Below, piece after piece: positions 16,961 to 25,057 of a stretch of DNA of 64,000 nt. The stretch is from assembly GCA_944354535.1 (NCBI GenBank), contig CALVPY010000005.1:18038-82037 (forward strand), given 5' to 3'. This stretch comes from an uncultured Clostridia bacterium. GTDB taxonomy: Bacteria > Bacillota > Clostridia > Christensenellales > Borkfalkiaceae. How positions within the stretch are numbered: position 1 is the stretch's first letter; every line of letters starts with the position of its first letter. The translations under genes and the position numbers were made by a program. The notes under the pieces were generated by a model. It had not been told where the DNA came from. It was given only the letters and a program-made list of their open reading frames with translations, and ran no database searches.

Positions 16961-17905
16961 ATGAAATATATCGAACTCACCGTACATACCGCCACCGAGG
17001 GGAGCGAGCTCGTCGCCGACGCGATGTGGGCGTACTCTCCTTACGGCGTCACCGTCTGCGACGCCGCCGACGCTGCCGCGCTTGCCAAAGATTCCACCGT
17101 CTTTTGGGACTATATGGACGAGAATGTCTCTTCGGAGAATCGCGACGTCCTCGTCAAGTGCTATTTGGAGCCTTCGGAAGCGGAGGAGAAGATCAAACTC
17201 ATCATGGGGGAGATCGCCTCGCGCAAGGAGCTTTCGGAGGGCGCCATCGACTTCGGCTCGCTGGAAGAGACCAAGCGCGAGATCGAGGGCAACGACTGGA
17301 TCGACGTGTGGAAGAAGCACTTCCGCCCCATCCGTCTCGGGCGCATCGTCGTCGTGCCCGAATGGATCGACTATAAAAAAGAGGCGGGCGAAGAGATCGT
17401 CTACCTCGATTCCAACATGGCGTTCGGCACGGGCGAGCACGAGACGACCTCAATGTGCGTCGAACTTCTGCAAAATTACCTGAAAGAGGGGGATACCGTC
17501 CTCGACGTCGGCTGCGGCAGCGGCATTCTGGGCATCGCCGCCGCGAAACTCGGGGCAAAGCGCTGCTATCTTTCCGACCTCGACCCTATCGCCGTCGAAA
17601 GCGCCGAACACAACTGCGCTCTCAACAACGTCGAAGATATTGCGCGCGTCACCCTCGCCGACCTTCTCACCGATTCTTCGGTGGAGGCAGACGTCATCCT
17701 TGCCAACATCACGGCGGAAATTCTGTGCCTTCTCGCGCCCTCTGTTCCCGCGCACCTCAAAGCGGGCGGCACGCTCATCTTAAGCGGCATCATCGAGAGC
17801 AGGCTCTCTCTCGTCAAAGAAAAATATTTATCCCTCGGCCTTACCTTGAAGGAAGAGAGGCGGAAGGGCGAGTGGTTCGCGCTCGTCTTTTCGCGGGAGG
17901 CGTGA
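16961..17905 (+). CDS. prmA: ribosomal protein L11 methyltransferase
   Basis: A 314-residue SAM-dependent methyltransferase. The N-terminal substrate-recognition domain (1-110) precedes the class I methyltransferase fold: FGTGEHETT, the SAM motif VLDVGCGSGILGIAAAKLGA and the catalytic-loop motif ANITAEIL. PrmA trimethylates several residues of L11 (the product of rplK, also in this window). The start has no Shine-Dalgarno and the mRNA is predicted leaderless. First gene of the prmA-rsmE-mtaB operon, a common Firmicute arrangement; rsmE begins immediately after the stop. Confidence 0.93.
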   Translation: MKYIELTVHTATEGSELVADAMWAYSPYGVTVCDAADAAALAKDSTVFWDYMDENVSSENRDVLVKCYLEPSEAEEKIKLIMGEIASRKELSEGAIDFGSLEETKREIEGNDWIDVWKKHFRPIRLGRIVVVPEWIDYKKEAGEEIVYLDSNMAFGTGEHETTSMCVELLQNYLKEGDTVLDVGCGSGILGIAAAKLGAKRCYLSDLDPIAVESAEHNCALNNVEDIARVTLADLLTDSSVEADVILANITAEILCLLAPSVPAHLKAGGTLILSGIIESRLSLVKEKYLSLGLTLKEERRKGEWFALVFSREA

Positions 17906-18622
17906 ATGGCTGCCCCCAAGCGCTTCTTTGTGCAGGATATCGGGGAGGAAGTCGTGCTCTCGGGCGAAGAGTTCCGCCACGCCTCTCAGGTGCTCCGTTT
18001 GAAGACGGGTGATGAAGTCACCCTGCTCGACGGCAGCGGCGCCGAATATTCCGCCGTCATCGCCGCGTGTTCCAAGCGCGAGATGCTGCTCAACGTCCTA
18101 AATAAGACGGTCTCCGACAAAGAGCCCGAAACGGAAGTCACCCTTCTCTTTGGCGCGCTCAAAGGGGATAAGTCCGAGCTCGTCGTGCAGAAGGCGGTCG
18201 AGCTGGGCGTTTTCAGGGTCGGCATCTTTTTGTCGCGCTTTTGTTCGGTCTCTTTCGGGGAGAACAAGCTCGAACGGCTCGAACGCGTCGCGCGGGAGGC
18301 GGCAAAGCAGTGCCTGCGCGCCCGCGTGCCCGAAATTACCCTCTATCCCGACCTCGACAGCGCGCTTTCCTCGGCGCAAACTTGTAAAAACAAGCTCTTT
18401 GCCTGCGAATTTTTGAAGACGGGCGAAGGGGACTTTACATCGCTCGAAGGAGCGACGGCGCTCGTCGTCGGCAGCGAGGGCGGCTTCTCGCGCGAAGAAT
18501 TCGAACGGGCGAAGGAGCTCGGCTTTACGGGCGTTTCGCTCGGGAAACGCATTTTGCGGGCGGAAACGGCGTCCATCGCCCTTCTTTCCGTCGCGATGCA
18601 CGCTTTGGGGGAATGGCGATGA
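17906..18622 (+). CDS. rsmE: 16S rRNA (uracil1498-N3)-methyltransferase
   Basis: A 238-residue SPOUT-class methyltransferase. An N-terminal PUA-like domain (FRHASQVLRLKTGDEVTLLDG) is followed by the trefoil-knot SAM site (VVGSEGGFSREEF, SLGKRILRAETAS). It methylates U1498 in the decoding region of 16S rRNA. GGGAGG at the end of prmA supplies the ribosome site and the start abuts the prmA stop. The end overlaps mtaB. Confidence 0.93.
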   Translation: MAAPKRFFVQDIGEEVVLSGEEFRHASQVLRLKTGDEVTLLDGSGAEYSAVIAACSKREMLLNVLNKTVSDKEPETEVTLLFGALKGDKSELVVQKAVELGVFRVGIFLSRFCSVSFGENKLERLERVAREAAKQCLRARVPEITLYPDLDSALSSAQTCKNKLFACEFLKTGEGDFTSLEGATALVVGSEGGFSREEFERAKELGFTGVSLGKRILRAETASIALLSVAMHALGEWR

Positions 18623-19848
18623 AGGCGTGCGTGTTCACCCTCGGCTGCAAGCTCAACGAGGTGGAGAGCGCTTCCCTCATGAGCGGTTTGAAGGCGCTCG
18701 GCTACGAGACGACGGAAGAGCTCGGCTATGCCGATCTGTATCTTCTCAACACCTGCGCGGTGACCAAAGAGGCGGAAAAAAAGAGCCGCCAGGCGGTCGC
18801 CCGTATGCGGAAGTATAACCCCGACGCCCCCGTTATCGTCTGCGGCTGCGCCGCGCAGCATCACGCCGAAGATTTTTGGGGGCGCGAAGGCGTCGTCCTC
18901 GTCACGGGCGCGCAAGGCAAGGGCAGGCTTTTGGATCTTCTCCGCGAGGGGAAAGAGGGCATCTTCGTCGAGCCCGAGCAGGGGATTTGCGAGCTCCCCG
19001 CCCCGCAGAAGACAAAGACGCGCGCTTATCTTCGCATCCAGGACGGGTGCGACCGCTTCTGCTCCTACTGCCTCATCCCGTACCTTCGCGGCCGTTCGCG
19101 CTCGCGGAAGAAGGAAGCCATCGTAAAGGAAGCGCTCGCCTCTTCTTCTAAAGAACTTGTCCTCACGGGCGTGGATATTTCCGACTATCACGACGGGGAG
19201 TGCGATCTTGCGGGGCTTTTGCGCCTTTTAAAAGAGGTGCCCGCGCGCATCCGTCTGGGCTCGGTGGAAGAGAGCGCCGTCACGGACGAGCTGCTTTCCG
19301 CCATGAAAGAGGGCAACTTCATGCCGCACTTTCATCTTTCGCTGCAAAGCGGGTCGGACGCGGTGCTCCGCGCGATGAACCGCCGCTACACCCGCGCCGA
19401 ATATCTTGCTGCCTGCCGCAAAATTTACGAAGCGTTCCCCGACGCCGCCATCACGACGGACATCATCGTCGGCTTCCCGGGCGAAACGGAGGAGGACTTT
19501 CAGGCATCCCTCTCCATTGTGAAAGAGGCGGGGTTTTCGCGCGTGCACGTCTTCCCCTTCTCCCCGCGGGAGGGGACTGCCGCCTTCAAAAAGCCCGATC
19601 TTCCCGCTTCCTTGAAGCACGAGCGCGTGCAGCGGCTCCTTGCGGCAGCCAAAGAGGCGGAAGAGGAATACCTTGCCCGCTTCGTGGGGCGGGAGAGCGA
19701 AGTGCTGTTCGAAGCGGACGGCGGCTATACGCCCAACTATCTGCGCGTCTATGCGGAAGGCGCGGAGGAGGGCTCGCTCTGGAAGGTGAAACTTTTGGGG
19801 CGCGAAAAGGACGGATTAAAAGCTCAGCTTCTTCATCCCCTTGCGTGA
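18619..19848 (+). CDS. mtaB: tRNA t6A37 methylthiotransferase
   Basis: A 409-residue radical SAM enzyme that converts t6A37 to ms2t6A37 in tRNAs reading ANN codons. The N-terminal UPF0004 domain carries three Fe-S cysteines (FTLGCKLNEVES, NTCAVT, VCGCAAQ); the radical SAM motif is DGCDRFCSYCLIPYLRG; a C-terminal TRAM domain follows. The ATG at 18619 overlaps the rsmE stop as ATGA and is about 7 nt from GGGGGA; an ATG at 18613 is too close to that site. Last gene of the operon. Confidence 0.93.
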   Translation: MKACVFTLGCKLNEVESASLMSGLKALGYETTEELGYADLYLLNTCAVTKEAEKKSRQAVARMRKYNPDAPVIVCGCAAQHHAEDFWGREGVVLVTGAQGKGRLLDLLREGKEGIFVEPEQGICELPAPQKTKTRAYLRIQDGCDRFCSYCLIPYLRGRSRSRKKEAIVKEALASSSKELVLTGVDISDYHDGECDLAGLLRLLKEVPARIRLGSVEESAVTDELLSAMKEGNFMPHFHLSLQSGSDAVLRAMNRRYTRAEYLAACRKIYEAFPDAAITTDIIVGFPGETEEDFQASLSIVKEAGFSRVHVFPFSPREGTAAFKKPDLPASLKHERVQRLLAAAKEAEEEYLARFVGRESEVLFEADGGYTPNYLRVYAEGAEEGSLWKVKLLGREKDGLKAQLLHPLA

Positions 19849-20112
19849 AAAGCATAAACTTCGCAATACTTTGTCGCGCTGCGGCTCATCGGGGCAAGGC
19901 ATGACGAAAGGAGCTGCCCACATGATAGCCTCCCCTGTGTAAGGGGGTAAGCCGCGCATGATACGCATCGCCACGGTGTGGCGTGCGTGCGCGGCGAACT
20001 GAGGTTTTTGCCATTGCGGGCAAAAACCGTGACTGAGGCGGCGTTTCCCTTGCGCCGCCGAGACGGTGGCTTGCCGAAGGCAAGACGGAGGGGTTGTGGA
20101 GCCCGCATGGCG

Positions 20113-20170
20113 CCTTTACAACCCTCCCGCCTCACTTCGTTCGGCACCCTCCCTTACACAGGGAGGGCAA
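20113..20170. repeat. 58 bp dispersed repeat, copy 1
   Basis: Reverse complement of 29056-29113 with two mismatches. Contains the CCTCCCTTACACAGGGAGG palindrome. Confidence 0.85.
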
Positions 20171-20226
20171 AAAACAAGGCAACTTCCCTCGGTTACTTGC
20201 TCGTTTCTGCTTTCCATTGATTTACC

Positions 20227-20232
20227 TATAAT
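20227..20232 (+). promoter_or_regulatory. -10 box of the HIT gene
   Basis: TATAAT at 20227-20232, 30 nt before the start codon; the -35 (TTTCTG, 17 nt upstream) is weak. Confidence 0.45.
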
Positions 20233-20262
20233 TTTCGAATAAACCCAAACGGAGGTCAACAT

Positions 20263-20595
20263 ATGGATAACTGCATTTTCTGTAAGATTGTCGCGGGGGA
20301 GATCCCCTCCGCCAAAGTGTATGAGGACGACAAGATGCTCGTCTTCAAAGACATCGAGCCCAAGGCCAAAGTGCATCTTTTGTGCGTGCCGAAGGAGCAC
20401 TTCGCCTTCCTTTCCGAAGCGGACGACAAGCGCGCGGCGCTCATCGGCAGCATGCTGCAAACGGTGGGTGCGCACTACAAGGAATGGGGGCTCGAAGAGG
20501 GCTACCGCGTCGTCATCAACCAGGGCGAGAACGCGGGGCAGACGGTGATGCATCTGCATATGCATCTCCTCGGCGGGGAAGTCTTGGGCTGGTAA
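20263..20595 (+). CDS. HIT family nucleotide-binding protein (HinT-like)
   Basis: A 110-residue histidine triad protein: CIFCKIVAGEIP with a zinc-type CxxC, then the catalytic HLHMHLLGG triad near the C-terminus. HinT-type enzymes hydrolyse adenosine phosphoramidates such as aminoacyl-AMP. GGAGG (20251-20255) precedes the ATG. Single-gene unit. Confidence 0.9.
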   Translation: MDNCIFCKIVAGEIPSAKVYEDDKMLVFKDIEPKAKVHLLCVPKEHFAFLSEADDKRAALIGSMLQTVGAHYKEWGLEEGYRVVINQGENAGQTVMHLHMHLLGGEVLGW

Positions 20596-20888
20596 CGGCG
20601 CTCGCTCCATAAACGTCGCAATACTTTGTCGCGCTGCGGCAACCCTCAGTCACTTACTCGTCGAAGCAAGGCAAAACTTACCCGCCCCTCCTTTGTCGGG
20701 GCAAGGCTTTGATGCCTGCTTCTCCTCTTCCCACAAATCTTTTGCTAAGCAAAATCTTTGCGGGAGCCCTGTAAGCTCCTTCGGGTTTTCCTCGCTCTCC
20801 TCGTCTTGCTCGTTTCTGAAGCGAGGAGATAACCGATAAGAGGGGCTTTCTGCCTCTCCGCGACGGAAGGAATTTTTCTTGTTTCAGT

Positions 20889-20917
20889 GTATATTCCTCA
20901 TCAAATTTGTCAAACAT
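20889..20917 (+). promoter_or_regulatory. candidate sigma-F promoter of the ywmB-like gene
   Basis: GTATA (20889-20893), 15 nt, GTCAAACAT (20909-20917). Same form and spacing as the box before spoIIR. Confidence 0.5.
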
Positions 20918-20946
20918 CTCCCCGAAGAAGTTCGGGGAGGTTTTTT
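20918..20946 (+). promoter_or_regulatory. hairpin with T6 tract enclosing the ywmB-like Shine-Dalgarno
   Basis: Perfect 9 bp stem 20918-20926/20931-20939, then G and six T directly before the ATG. GGGGAGG (20934-20940) is the ribosome site and lies in the 3' arm, as at spoIIR. Confidence 0.65.
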
Positions 20947-21447
20947 ATGCAGTCTAGGCGTAAAACGGTAGGGGCGGTCTCCGAACGTCCGCAGTCCGGA
21001 CAAAGCGGCTCTGTCCGCTGCGGGAAGTCCAAACGGGCGGCAAAGCTTGTCGCCGTCCTGCTTTCCTGCCTTGTGTCGGCGGGGGTGCTCTTTCTTTTAT
21101 GGCACGCGCCTTCCTTCGCGGGCGCGGAGCGCTACACCCTCTTTTTGGGCGAAACTTCCTCCGCGGAGGCGATCGTGCTCGACGGGGACGCGCTCCCGCT
21201 CGTGCTCCCGTCCGAGGTGCGCGGCGAGAGCGCCGTCTTTCAAGGCGACCGTGCGGAAGAGCTGCTTAGAGCCTATCGCGCGCGCGTCCTCTTTACAGAG
21301 GAGGCTGCGGGTACGATAAGCTACTACTGTTATTCCCCCTATCTCGGCGAGGGCATCTTCTTAGACGGCGAATGCGTCAATCTGCACATCGCGGCGGGGA
21401 GGGGGCAGACGGCGGCGGGAACGCCTCTTCTCTTCGGCGGGTTCTGA
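20947..21447 (+). CDS. YwmB-like protein (putative)
   Basis: A 166-residue membrane-anchored protein: basic N-terminus, one membrane span (about 30-53), then an extracytoplasmic domain. The C-terminal block (ISYYCYSPYLGEGI, VNLHIAAGRG, GTPLLFGGF) resembles the end of YwmB-family proteins, whose genes lie beside murA, spoIID and spoIIQ in Bacillus. Here the spoIIQ-like gene follows at 21561. The identification is tentative; function of the family is unknown. The start lies just after T6 and the hairpin carrying its ribosome site. Confidence 0.5.
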   Translation: MQSRRKTVGAVSERPQSGQSGSVRCGKSKRAAKLVAVLLSCLVSAGVLFLLWHAPSFAGAERYTLFLGETSSAEAIVLDGDALPLVLPSEVRGESAVFQGDRAEELLRAYRARVLFTEEAAGTISYYCYSPYLGEGIFLDGECVNLHIAAGRGQTAAGTPLLFGGF

Positions 21448-21509
21448 ACCGCTCGAGCCTCTCATTTTCGGCCGGTTTTGAACGTCCGAAAAAAATATCC
21501 CGAAGCGAG

Positions 21510-21538
21510 GTATAAAATTTGAAGATCGGGTCGACTAT
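21510..21538 (+). promoter_or_regulatory. candidate sigma-F promoter of the spoIIQ-like gene
   Basis: GTATA (21510-21514), 15 nt, GTCGACTAT (21530-21538), 23 nt before the start codon. Confidence 0.5.
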
Positions 21539-21560
21539 CCCATATAGACCGGAGGACAAT

Positions 21561-22187
21561 ATGAACGAAAAAGAGATGACCATCCAGAAGAAGAAACTGA
21601 TCTATTCCATCCTGGCGGGCGCGGCGGCGCTGCTGCTCATCGCGGCGATCGTGCTCACCGTCTGTTTCGCAACGCGCGGCGAGCCCACGATCGACACGCC
21701 TCCCGTCACCGAACAGCCGGGCGGCGACGAGGACAAGGATGACGAGAACGACAAGCCCGCGGGCGGCGAAGAGGTGCGCTTTGTGCTCCCTTCTTCGGGC
21801 ACGCCCACCCTGTACGGCGAAGTGTACTATAACGAGACGCTCAACAAGATCTACCGTCATAAAGCGGTCGACTTTACGGCGGAAGAGGGCGAAGAGGTCG
21901 TCTGCATCGCGGAAGGCACCGTTCTCGAAGTCAGTCTGTCCGAAGAGCTCGGCAACCTTGTCACCGTCGATCACGGCGACGGGCTCGTGAGCGCTTACCG
22001 CTTCGTGGAGCCCGCGGAAGGGCTGAAGGCGGGCGATAAGGTGGAGCAAGGCGACGTCCTCGGCACGGTCGCCGCCCCCTACGGCACGGAGGCACACGGC
22101 GGCGCGCACCTTCACTTCGAGCTCATGCTCGACGGCGAAAGCGTCGATCCCGCCGATCACCTCGATCTTACCTACGAGGAAAAGTAA
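21561..22187 (+). CDS. spoIIQ: SpoIIQ-like M23 peptidase-fold protein
   Basis: A 208-residue protein with a short cytosolic N-terminus, one membrane span (about 14-38), an acidic linker and a C-terminal LytM/M23 domain. In SpoIIQ this domain pairs with SpoIIIAH to form the channel between forespore and mother cell. The final HLHFE motif (GGAHLHFELM) is kept, and H in YRHKAVDF could be the first metal ligand; the expected HxxxD motif is therefore present, as in clostridial SpoIIQ proteins that keep the zinc site. GGAGG (21551-21555) precedes the ATG. The sigma-F-like box fits its known regulon. Confidence 0.7.
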   Translation: MNEKEMTIQKKKLIYSILAGAAALLLIAAIVLTVCFATRGEPTIDTPPVTEQPGGDEDKDDENDKPAGGEEVRFVLPSSGTPTLYGEVYYNETLNKIYRHKAVDFTAEEGEEVVCIAEGTVLEVSLSEELGNLVTVDHGDGLVSAYRFVEPAEGLKAGDKVEQGDVLGTVAAPYGTEAHGGAHLHFELMLDGESVDPADHLDLTYEEK

Positions 22188-22227
22188 GGAACATCAGGCA
22201 AAGCTTACCAAAGAAGATCCCCCTTTT

Positions 22228-22266
22228 GCGGCGTTCCCCCCTTCGGAGCGCCGCTCTTTTTTCTTT
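22228..22266 (+). terminator. terminator after the spoIIQ-like gene
   Basis: Hairpin GCGGCG...CGCCGC (22228-22253, one bulge) followed by TCTTTTTTCTTT. Confidence 0.8.
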
Positions 22267-22361
22267 GCCGCCCGTCCGCCCGCCCTTCTTCCGCCGCGCA
22301 GGAAAGCGCGCGGTTTGTCTGCGAATTTTCGCAAAATCTCCCATGTTTCTTTCAAAATCGG

Positions 22362-22390
22362 TTGACAAGCCCATAAAAGTGTGGTAAACT
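22362..22390 (+). promoter_or_regulatory. promoter of rpmG-secE-nusG
   Basis: TTGACA (22362-22367), 17 nt spacer with TGG before the -10, TAAACT (22385-22390). Confidence 0.7.
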
Positions 22391-22441
22391 TCCGTTGTAT
22401 CCTCGGAAGGGGGTAATTTTTTTGTATGGAGTTTATTTCGC

Positions 22442-22606
22442 ATGGCTACCAAATCCACGAGAATGAAGATCACGTTTGAATGCACGGAATGCAAAAACAG
22501 GAATTACGACAGCTTCAAAAACAAGCGCAACGATCCCGATCGTCTCGAGCTCAAGAAGTACTGCCCCGTCTGCAAGAAGCACACCGTTCATAAGGAATCT
22601 AAGTAA
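22442..22606 (+). CDS. rpmG: 50S ribosomal protein L33
   Basis: A 54-residue protein, [20 protein letters not shown] at the start, with two Cys pairs (CTEC and CPVC) that bind zinc, the C+ form of L33. It sits at its standard place before secE and nusG. The leader has only a distant GGAG, so the ribosome site is weak. Confidence 0.92.
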   Translation: MATKSTRMKITFECTECKNRNYDSFKNKRNDPDRLELKKYCPVCKKHTVHKESK

Positions 22607-22641
22607 ATTTCCCGCGCCCTTTCGCGCATTGGAGTAAAAGA

Positions 22642-22944
22642 ATGCAAAAGTCCAACGACAGCACCGAAAAGCTCGACGCCAAGAAGACCGACGTCAAAAA
22701 GCAGGACGCGCCCAAGAAGTCTGCAAAAAAGGGGGATCAGAAGCCCAACATCTTCGTCCGCGCAGGCAGAAAGATCAAGGAGACGTTCTCCGAACTCAAG
22801 CGCGTCACCTGGCCTTCCCTTCCGCAGGCGCTCAAATCGACGGGCGTCGTCATCGGCATCGTGCTTATCTTCCTCATCTTTATCACGGCGATCAACTACG
22901 GTTTTTCTGCGCTCTTGCAGCTTCTGACCGATCTGGGGGTTTAA
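22642..22944 (+). CDS. secE: preprotein translocase subunit SecE
   Basis: A 100-residue protein: a Lys/Asp-rich N-terminal tail (1-35), the amphipathic SecE motif (FSELKRVTWPSLPQALKST) and one membrane span (68-90). It clamps SecY in the translocon. Gene order rpmG-secE-nusG is the standard one, and nusG starts 3 nt after the stop. Confidence 0.95.
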   Translation: MQKSNDSTEKLDAKKTDVKKQDAPKKSAKKGDQKPNIFVRAGRKIKETFSELKRVTWPSLPQALKSTGVVIGIVLIFLIFITAINYGFSALLQLLTDLGV

Positions 22945-22947
22945 CGC

Positions 22948-23520
22948 ATGGCAATGACAGACAGCGAGCCCAAGTGGTACATCCTTCATACCTACTCGGG
23001 CTATGAATCGATGGTAAAGGACAGCCTTTTAAGGCTGATCGAAAACAACAACTTGAGCGACAGCATCGTTGACGTCAAGATCCCCACCGAACAGACCATC
23101 GAAGAAAAGGCGAACGGCAAGAAAAAGGTCGTCGAACGCAAGCTTCTGCCCTGTTATGTCTTTATCAAAATGGTCTATTCCAACCAGCTGTGGTATCTCG
23201 TCACCAACACGCGCGGCGTCACGGGGTTCTGCGGCCCGCAGGGCCGTCCCATCCCCATGCGCGAGGATGAGATCCGCCGTATGCACCTTGAAGAATATGT
23301 TGCGGACGCCGACTTTAAGGTGGGCGACAGGGTCGCCATCGACAACGGCCCGCTCGAAGGCTTCGACGGCACCATCGTCGAACTCAACAACGAACAGCAG
23401 CACGCCAAGGTCAACATCCTCATGTTCGGAAGAGAGCAGGAGGTGGAGGTCGAATATATCCAGATGCGCAAGATGCCCGAAACGGCATCCGAAGCGCAGG
23501 AAGCGCACGAAGCGGACTGA
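22948..23520 (+). CDS. nusG: transcription termination/antitermination protein NusG
   Basis: A 190-residue protein with the NGN domain (KWYILHTYSGYESMV to FCGPQGRPIP) and a C-terminal KOW domain (FKVGDRVAIDNGPLEGFDG). It binds RNA polymerase and couples it to the ribosome or to Rho. A short acidic tail follows the KOW domain. Confidence 0.96.
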   Translation: MAMTDSEPKWYILHTYSGYESMVKDSLLRLIENNNLSDSIVDVKIPTEQTIEEKANGKKKVVERKLLPCYVFIKMVYSNQLWYLVTNTRGVTGFCGPQGRPIPMREDEIRRMHLEEYVADADFKVGDRVAIDNGPLEGFDGTIVELNNEQQHAKVNILMFGREQEVEVEYIQMRKMPETASEAQEAHEAD

Positions 23521-23570
23521 GCTTTGTGCGGAAATTCAGGCGAAAGAGCCCACTGCGGCTTTTCGATAAC

Positions 23571-23618
23571 GTGGGAGAGACGGCAAATCTAAGTTTCAGG
23601 CCGCCTTGCAGGTACCAC
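23571..23618 (+). promoter_or_regulatory. stem-loop leader before rplK (possible L1 site)
   Basis: GTGGGAGA (23571-23578) pairs through its GTGG with CCAC at 23615-23618 around an inner GGC/GCC pairing. A similar GTGGGAGA...CCAC element precedes rplA. L1 is known to repress the L11 operon by binding such leaders; assignment here is inference. Confidence 0.4.
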
Positions 23619-23635
23619 GAATACGGAGGAACAAT

Positions 23636-24061
23636 ATGGCTAAAAAGATCACTGCGGTAGTCAAACTTCAGCTCCCTGCAGGAAAAGCGACTCCCGGTCC
23701 CCCTGTCGGTTCGACGCTCGGCCCGCACGGGATCAACATCCCCGGTTTCACGAAGGAATTTAATGCGAAGACCGCCGGTCAGGAGGGGCTCATCATCCCC
23801 GTCGTCATGACCATCTACCAGGATCGTTCGTTCACGTTCGTCCTGAAGACGCCTCCCGCTCCCGTCCTCATCAAGAAGGCATTGGGGCTTGAGACTGCTT
23901 CGGCTACGCCCAACAAGGTGAAGGTCGGCAAGCTCACCAAGGCGCAGGTGGAGGAGATCGCAAAGACCAAGCTGCCCGATCTCAACTGCACGTCGCTCGA
24001 GAGCGCGATGAGCATGATCGCAGGCACGGCACGCAGCATGGGCGTGACCGTCGAGGACTGA
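23636..24061 (+). CDS. rplK: 50S ribosomal protein L11
   Basis: A 141-residue protein with both L11 domains: [20 protein letters not shown] at the N-terminus and the rRNA-binding C-terminal domain ending [12 protein letters not shown]. It forms the GTPase-associated centre with L10/L7/L12 and is the substrate of PrmA. CGGAGG precedes the ATG. Confidence 0.97.
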   Translation: MAKKITAVVKLQLPAGKATPGPPVGSTLGPHGINIPGFTKEFNAKTAGQEGLIIPVVMTIYQDRSFTFVLKTPPAPVLIKKALGLETASATPNKVKVGKLTKAQVEEIAKTKLPDLNCTSLESAMSMIAGTARSMGVTVED

Positions 24062-24074
24062 GATATAAGGAGAA

Positions 24075-24106
24075 TGTGGGAGAAGGCTCCGCCTTCGTTT
24101 GACCAC
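24075..24106 (+). promoter_or_regulatory. stem-loop between rplK and rplA (possible L1 site)
   Basis: GTGGGAGA (24075-24082) closed by CCAC (24103-24106) with an inner GAAGGC/GCCTTC hairpin, directly before the rplA ribosome site AAGGAGG. Confidence 0.45.
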
Positions 24107-24119
24107 AAGGAGGTAATTG

Positions 24120-24809
24120 ATGAAATACGGTAAAAAATACGCCGAAAGCCTGAAGGCATACGACAAGACCCGCCCCTATGACGCAGCCGAAGCCGTGAAT
24201 ATCGTGCTCGGCAACGCCAAGGCGAAGTTCGACGAGACGATCGAGCTGCACGTGAGACTGGGCATCGACCCCCGTCAGGCAGACCAGCAGGTCCGCGGCG
24301 TGCTCGTGCTCCCCAACGGTACGGGCAAGACGAAGAAAGTGCTCGTCGTCGCCAAGGGCGAACGCGCAGATCAGGCAAAAGAGGCAGGCGCAGATTTCGT
24401 CGGCGCAGAAGAGATGATCCAGAAGATCCAGACGGAGAACTGGTTCGACTTCGACGTCATGATCACGACGCCCGACATGATGGGCGTGGTCGGCCGCATC
24501 GGCCGTATCCTCGGCCCCAAGGGCCTCATGCCCAACCCCAAGAGCGGCACGGTGACGATGGACGTCGCCCGCGCCGTGCAGGAAGTGAAAGCAGGTAAAG
24601 TCGAGTACCGTCTCGATAAGACGGCGATCATCCACTGCCCCATCGGCAAGAAGAGCTTCGGGAATGAGAAGATCCTCGAGAACTTCACGGCGCTCATGGA
24701 CGCGATCGTCCGCGCAAAGCCCGCCGCTGCCAAGGGCCAGTACGTCAAGAGCGTCTCTCTTTCCTCGACGATGGGCCCCGGCGTCAAAGTCGCCTACAAC
24801 AAGGGCTGA
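24120..24809 (+). CDS. rplA: 50S ribosomal protein L1
   Basis: A 229-residue protein with the L1 signature ([40 protein letters not shown]). It binds the L1 stalk of 23S rRNA. ATG 24120 was preferred over the adjoining TTG 24117, with AAGGAGG at 24107-24113. Confidence 0.97.
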   Translation: MKYGKKYAESLKAYDKTRPYDAAEAVNIVLGNAKAKFDETIELHVRLGIDPRQADQQVRGVLVLPNGTGKTKKVLVVAKGERADQAKEAGADFVGAEEMIQKIQTENWFDFDVMITTPDMMGVVGRIGRILGPKGLMPNPKSGTVTMDVARAVQEVKAGKVEYRLDKTAIIHCPIGKKSFGNEKILENFTALMDAIVRAKPAAAKGQYVKSVSLSSTMGPGVKVAYNKG

Positions 24810-24834
24810 GCGAGCAATTTCCGCGTAAAATCGC

Positions 24835-24863
24835 TTGACGAAAGCGCGCGGATGTGCTAAAAT
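24835..24863 (+). promoter_or_regulatory. promoter of rplJ-rplL
   Basis: TTGACG (24835-24840), 17 nt spacer, TAAAAT (24858-24863). Confidence 0.75.
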
Positions 24864-24869
24864 CTCAAT

Positions 24870-24987
24870 GTTAATATCGATACCGCAGACAACGGGTGCC
24901 GCAGTTCGGCTCAATATCCCGTCGAGGTAACGAACGGCAATGATTTTTCCTTTGCGCTTCGTACCCGTGCGGTACGGAGCTTTTTTT
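24870..24987 (+). ncRNA. L10 ribosomal protein leader with attenuator
   Basis: The leader holds the L10-binding kink-turn-like region (ACCGCAGACAACGGGTGCCG and a matching CCCGTCGAGGTAACG segment) and ends in an intrinsic terminator: stem 24957-24965/24971-24979 then T7 (24981-24987). When L10 is in excess it binds such leaders and favours termination or blocks translation. Confidence 0.75.
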
Positions 24988-25057
24988 GTGGCTTTTCCCG
25001 CTATTGCACGGCGGGGAAGCGGGAAACGGGGCGCGCAAGCTCCCCAAGGAGGTAAAC

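Larger units (their letters stand above)
19849..20262. other. intergenic repeat region
   Basis: About 410 bp without a gene. It holds a 32 bp repeat (19853-19884), several palindromes of the CCTCCC/GGGAGG kind, an inverted GGTTTTTGCC/GGCAAAAACC pair near 20003-20029, a 58 bp repeat shared with 29056-29113, and the HIT gene promoter at its right end. Confidence 0.7.
19853..20639. repeat. 32 bp direct repeat after mtaB and after the HIT gene
   Basis: Two copies, 19853-19884 and 20608-20639, differ at one base and share GCAATACTTTGTCGCGCTGC. Each lies shortly after a stop codon. Confidence 0.8.
20596..20946. other. intergenic region, no gene seen
   Basis: About 350 bp. It holds the second 32 bp repeat and short palindromic fragments; the last 60 bp carry the sigma-F-like box and hairpin of the ywmB-like gene. 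No convincing reading frame or RNA gene. Confidence 0.6.
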
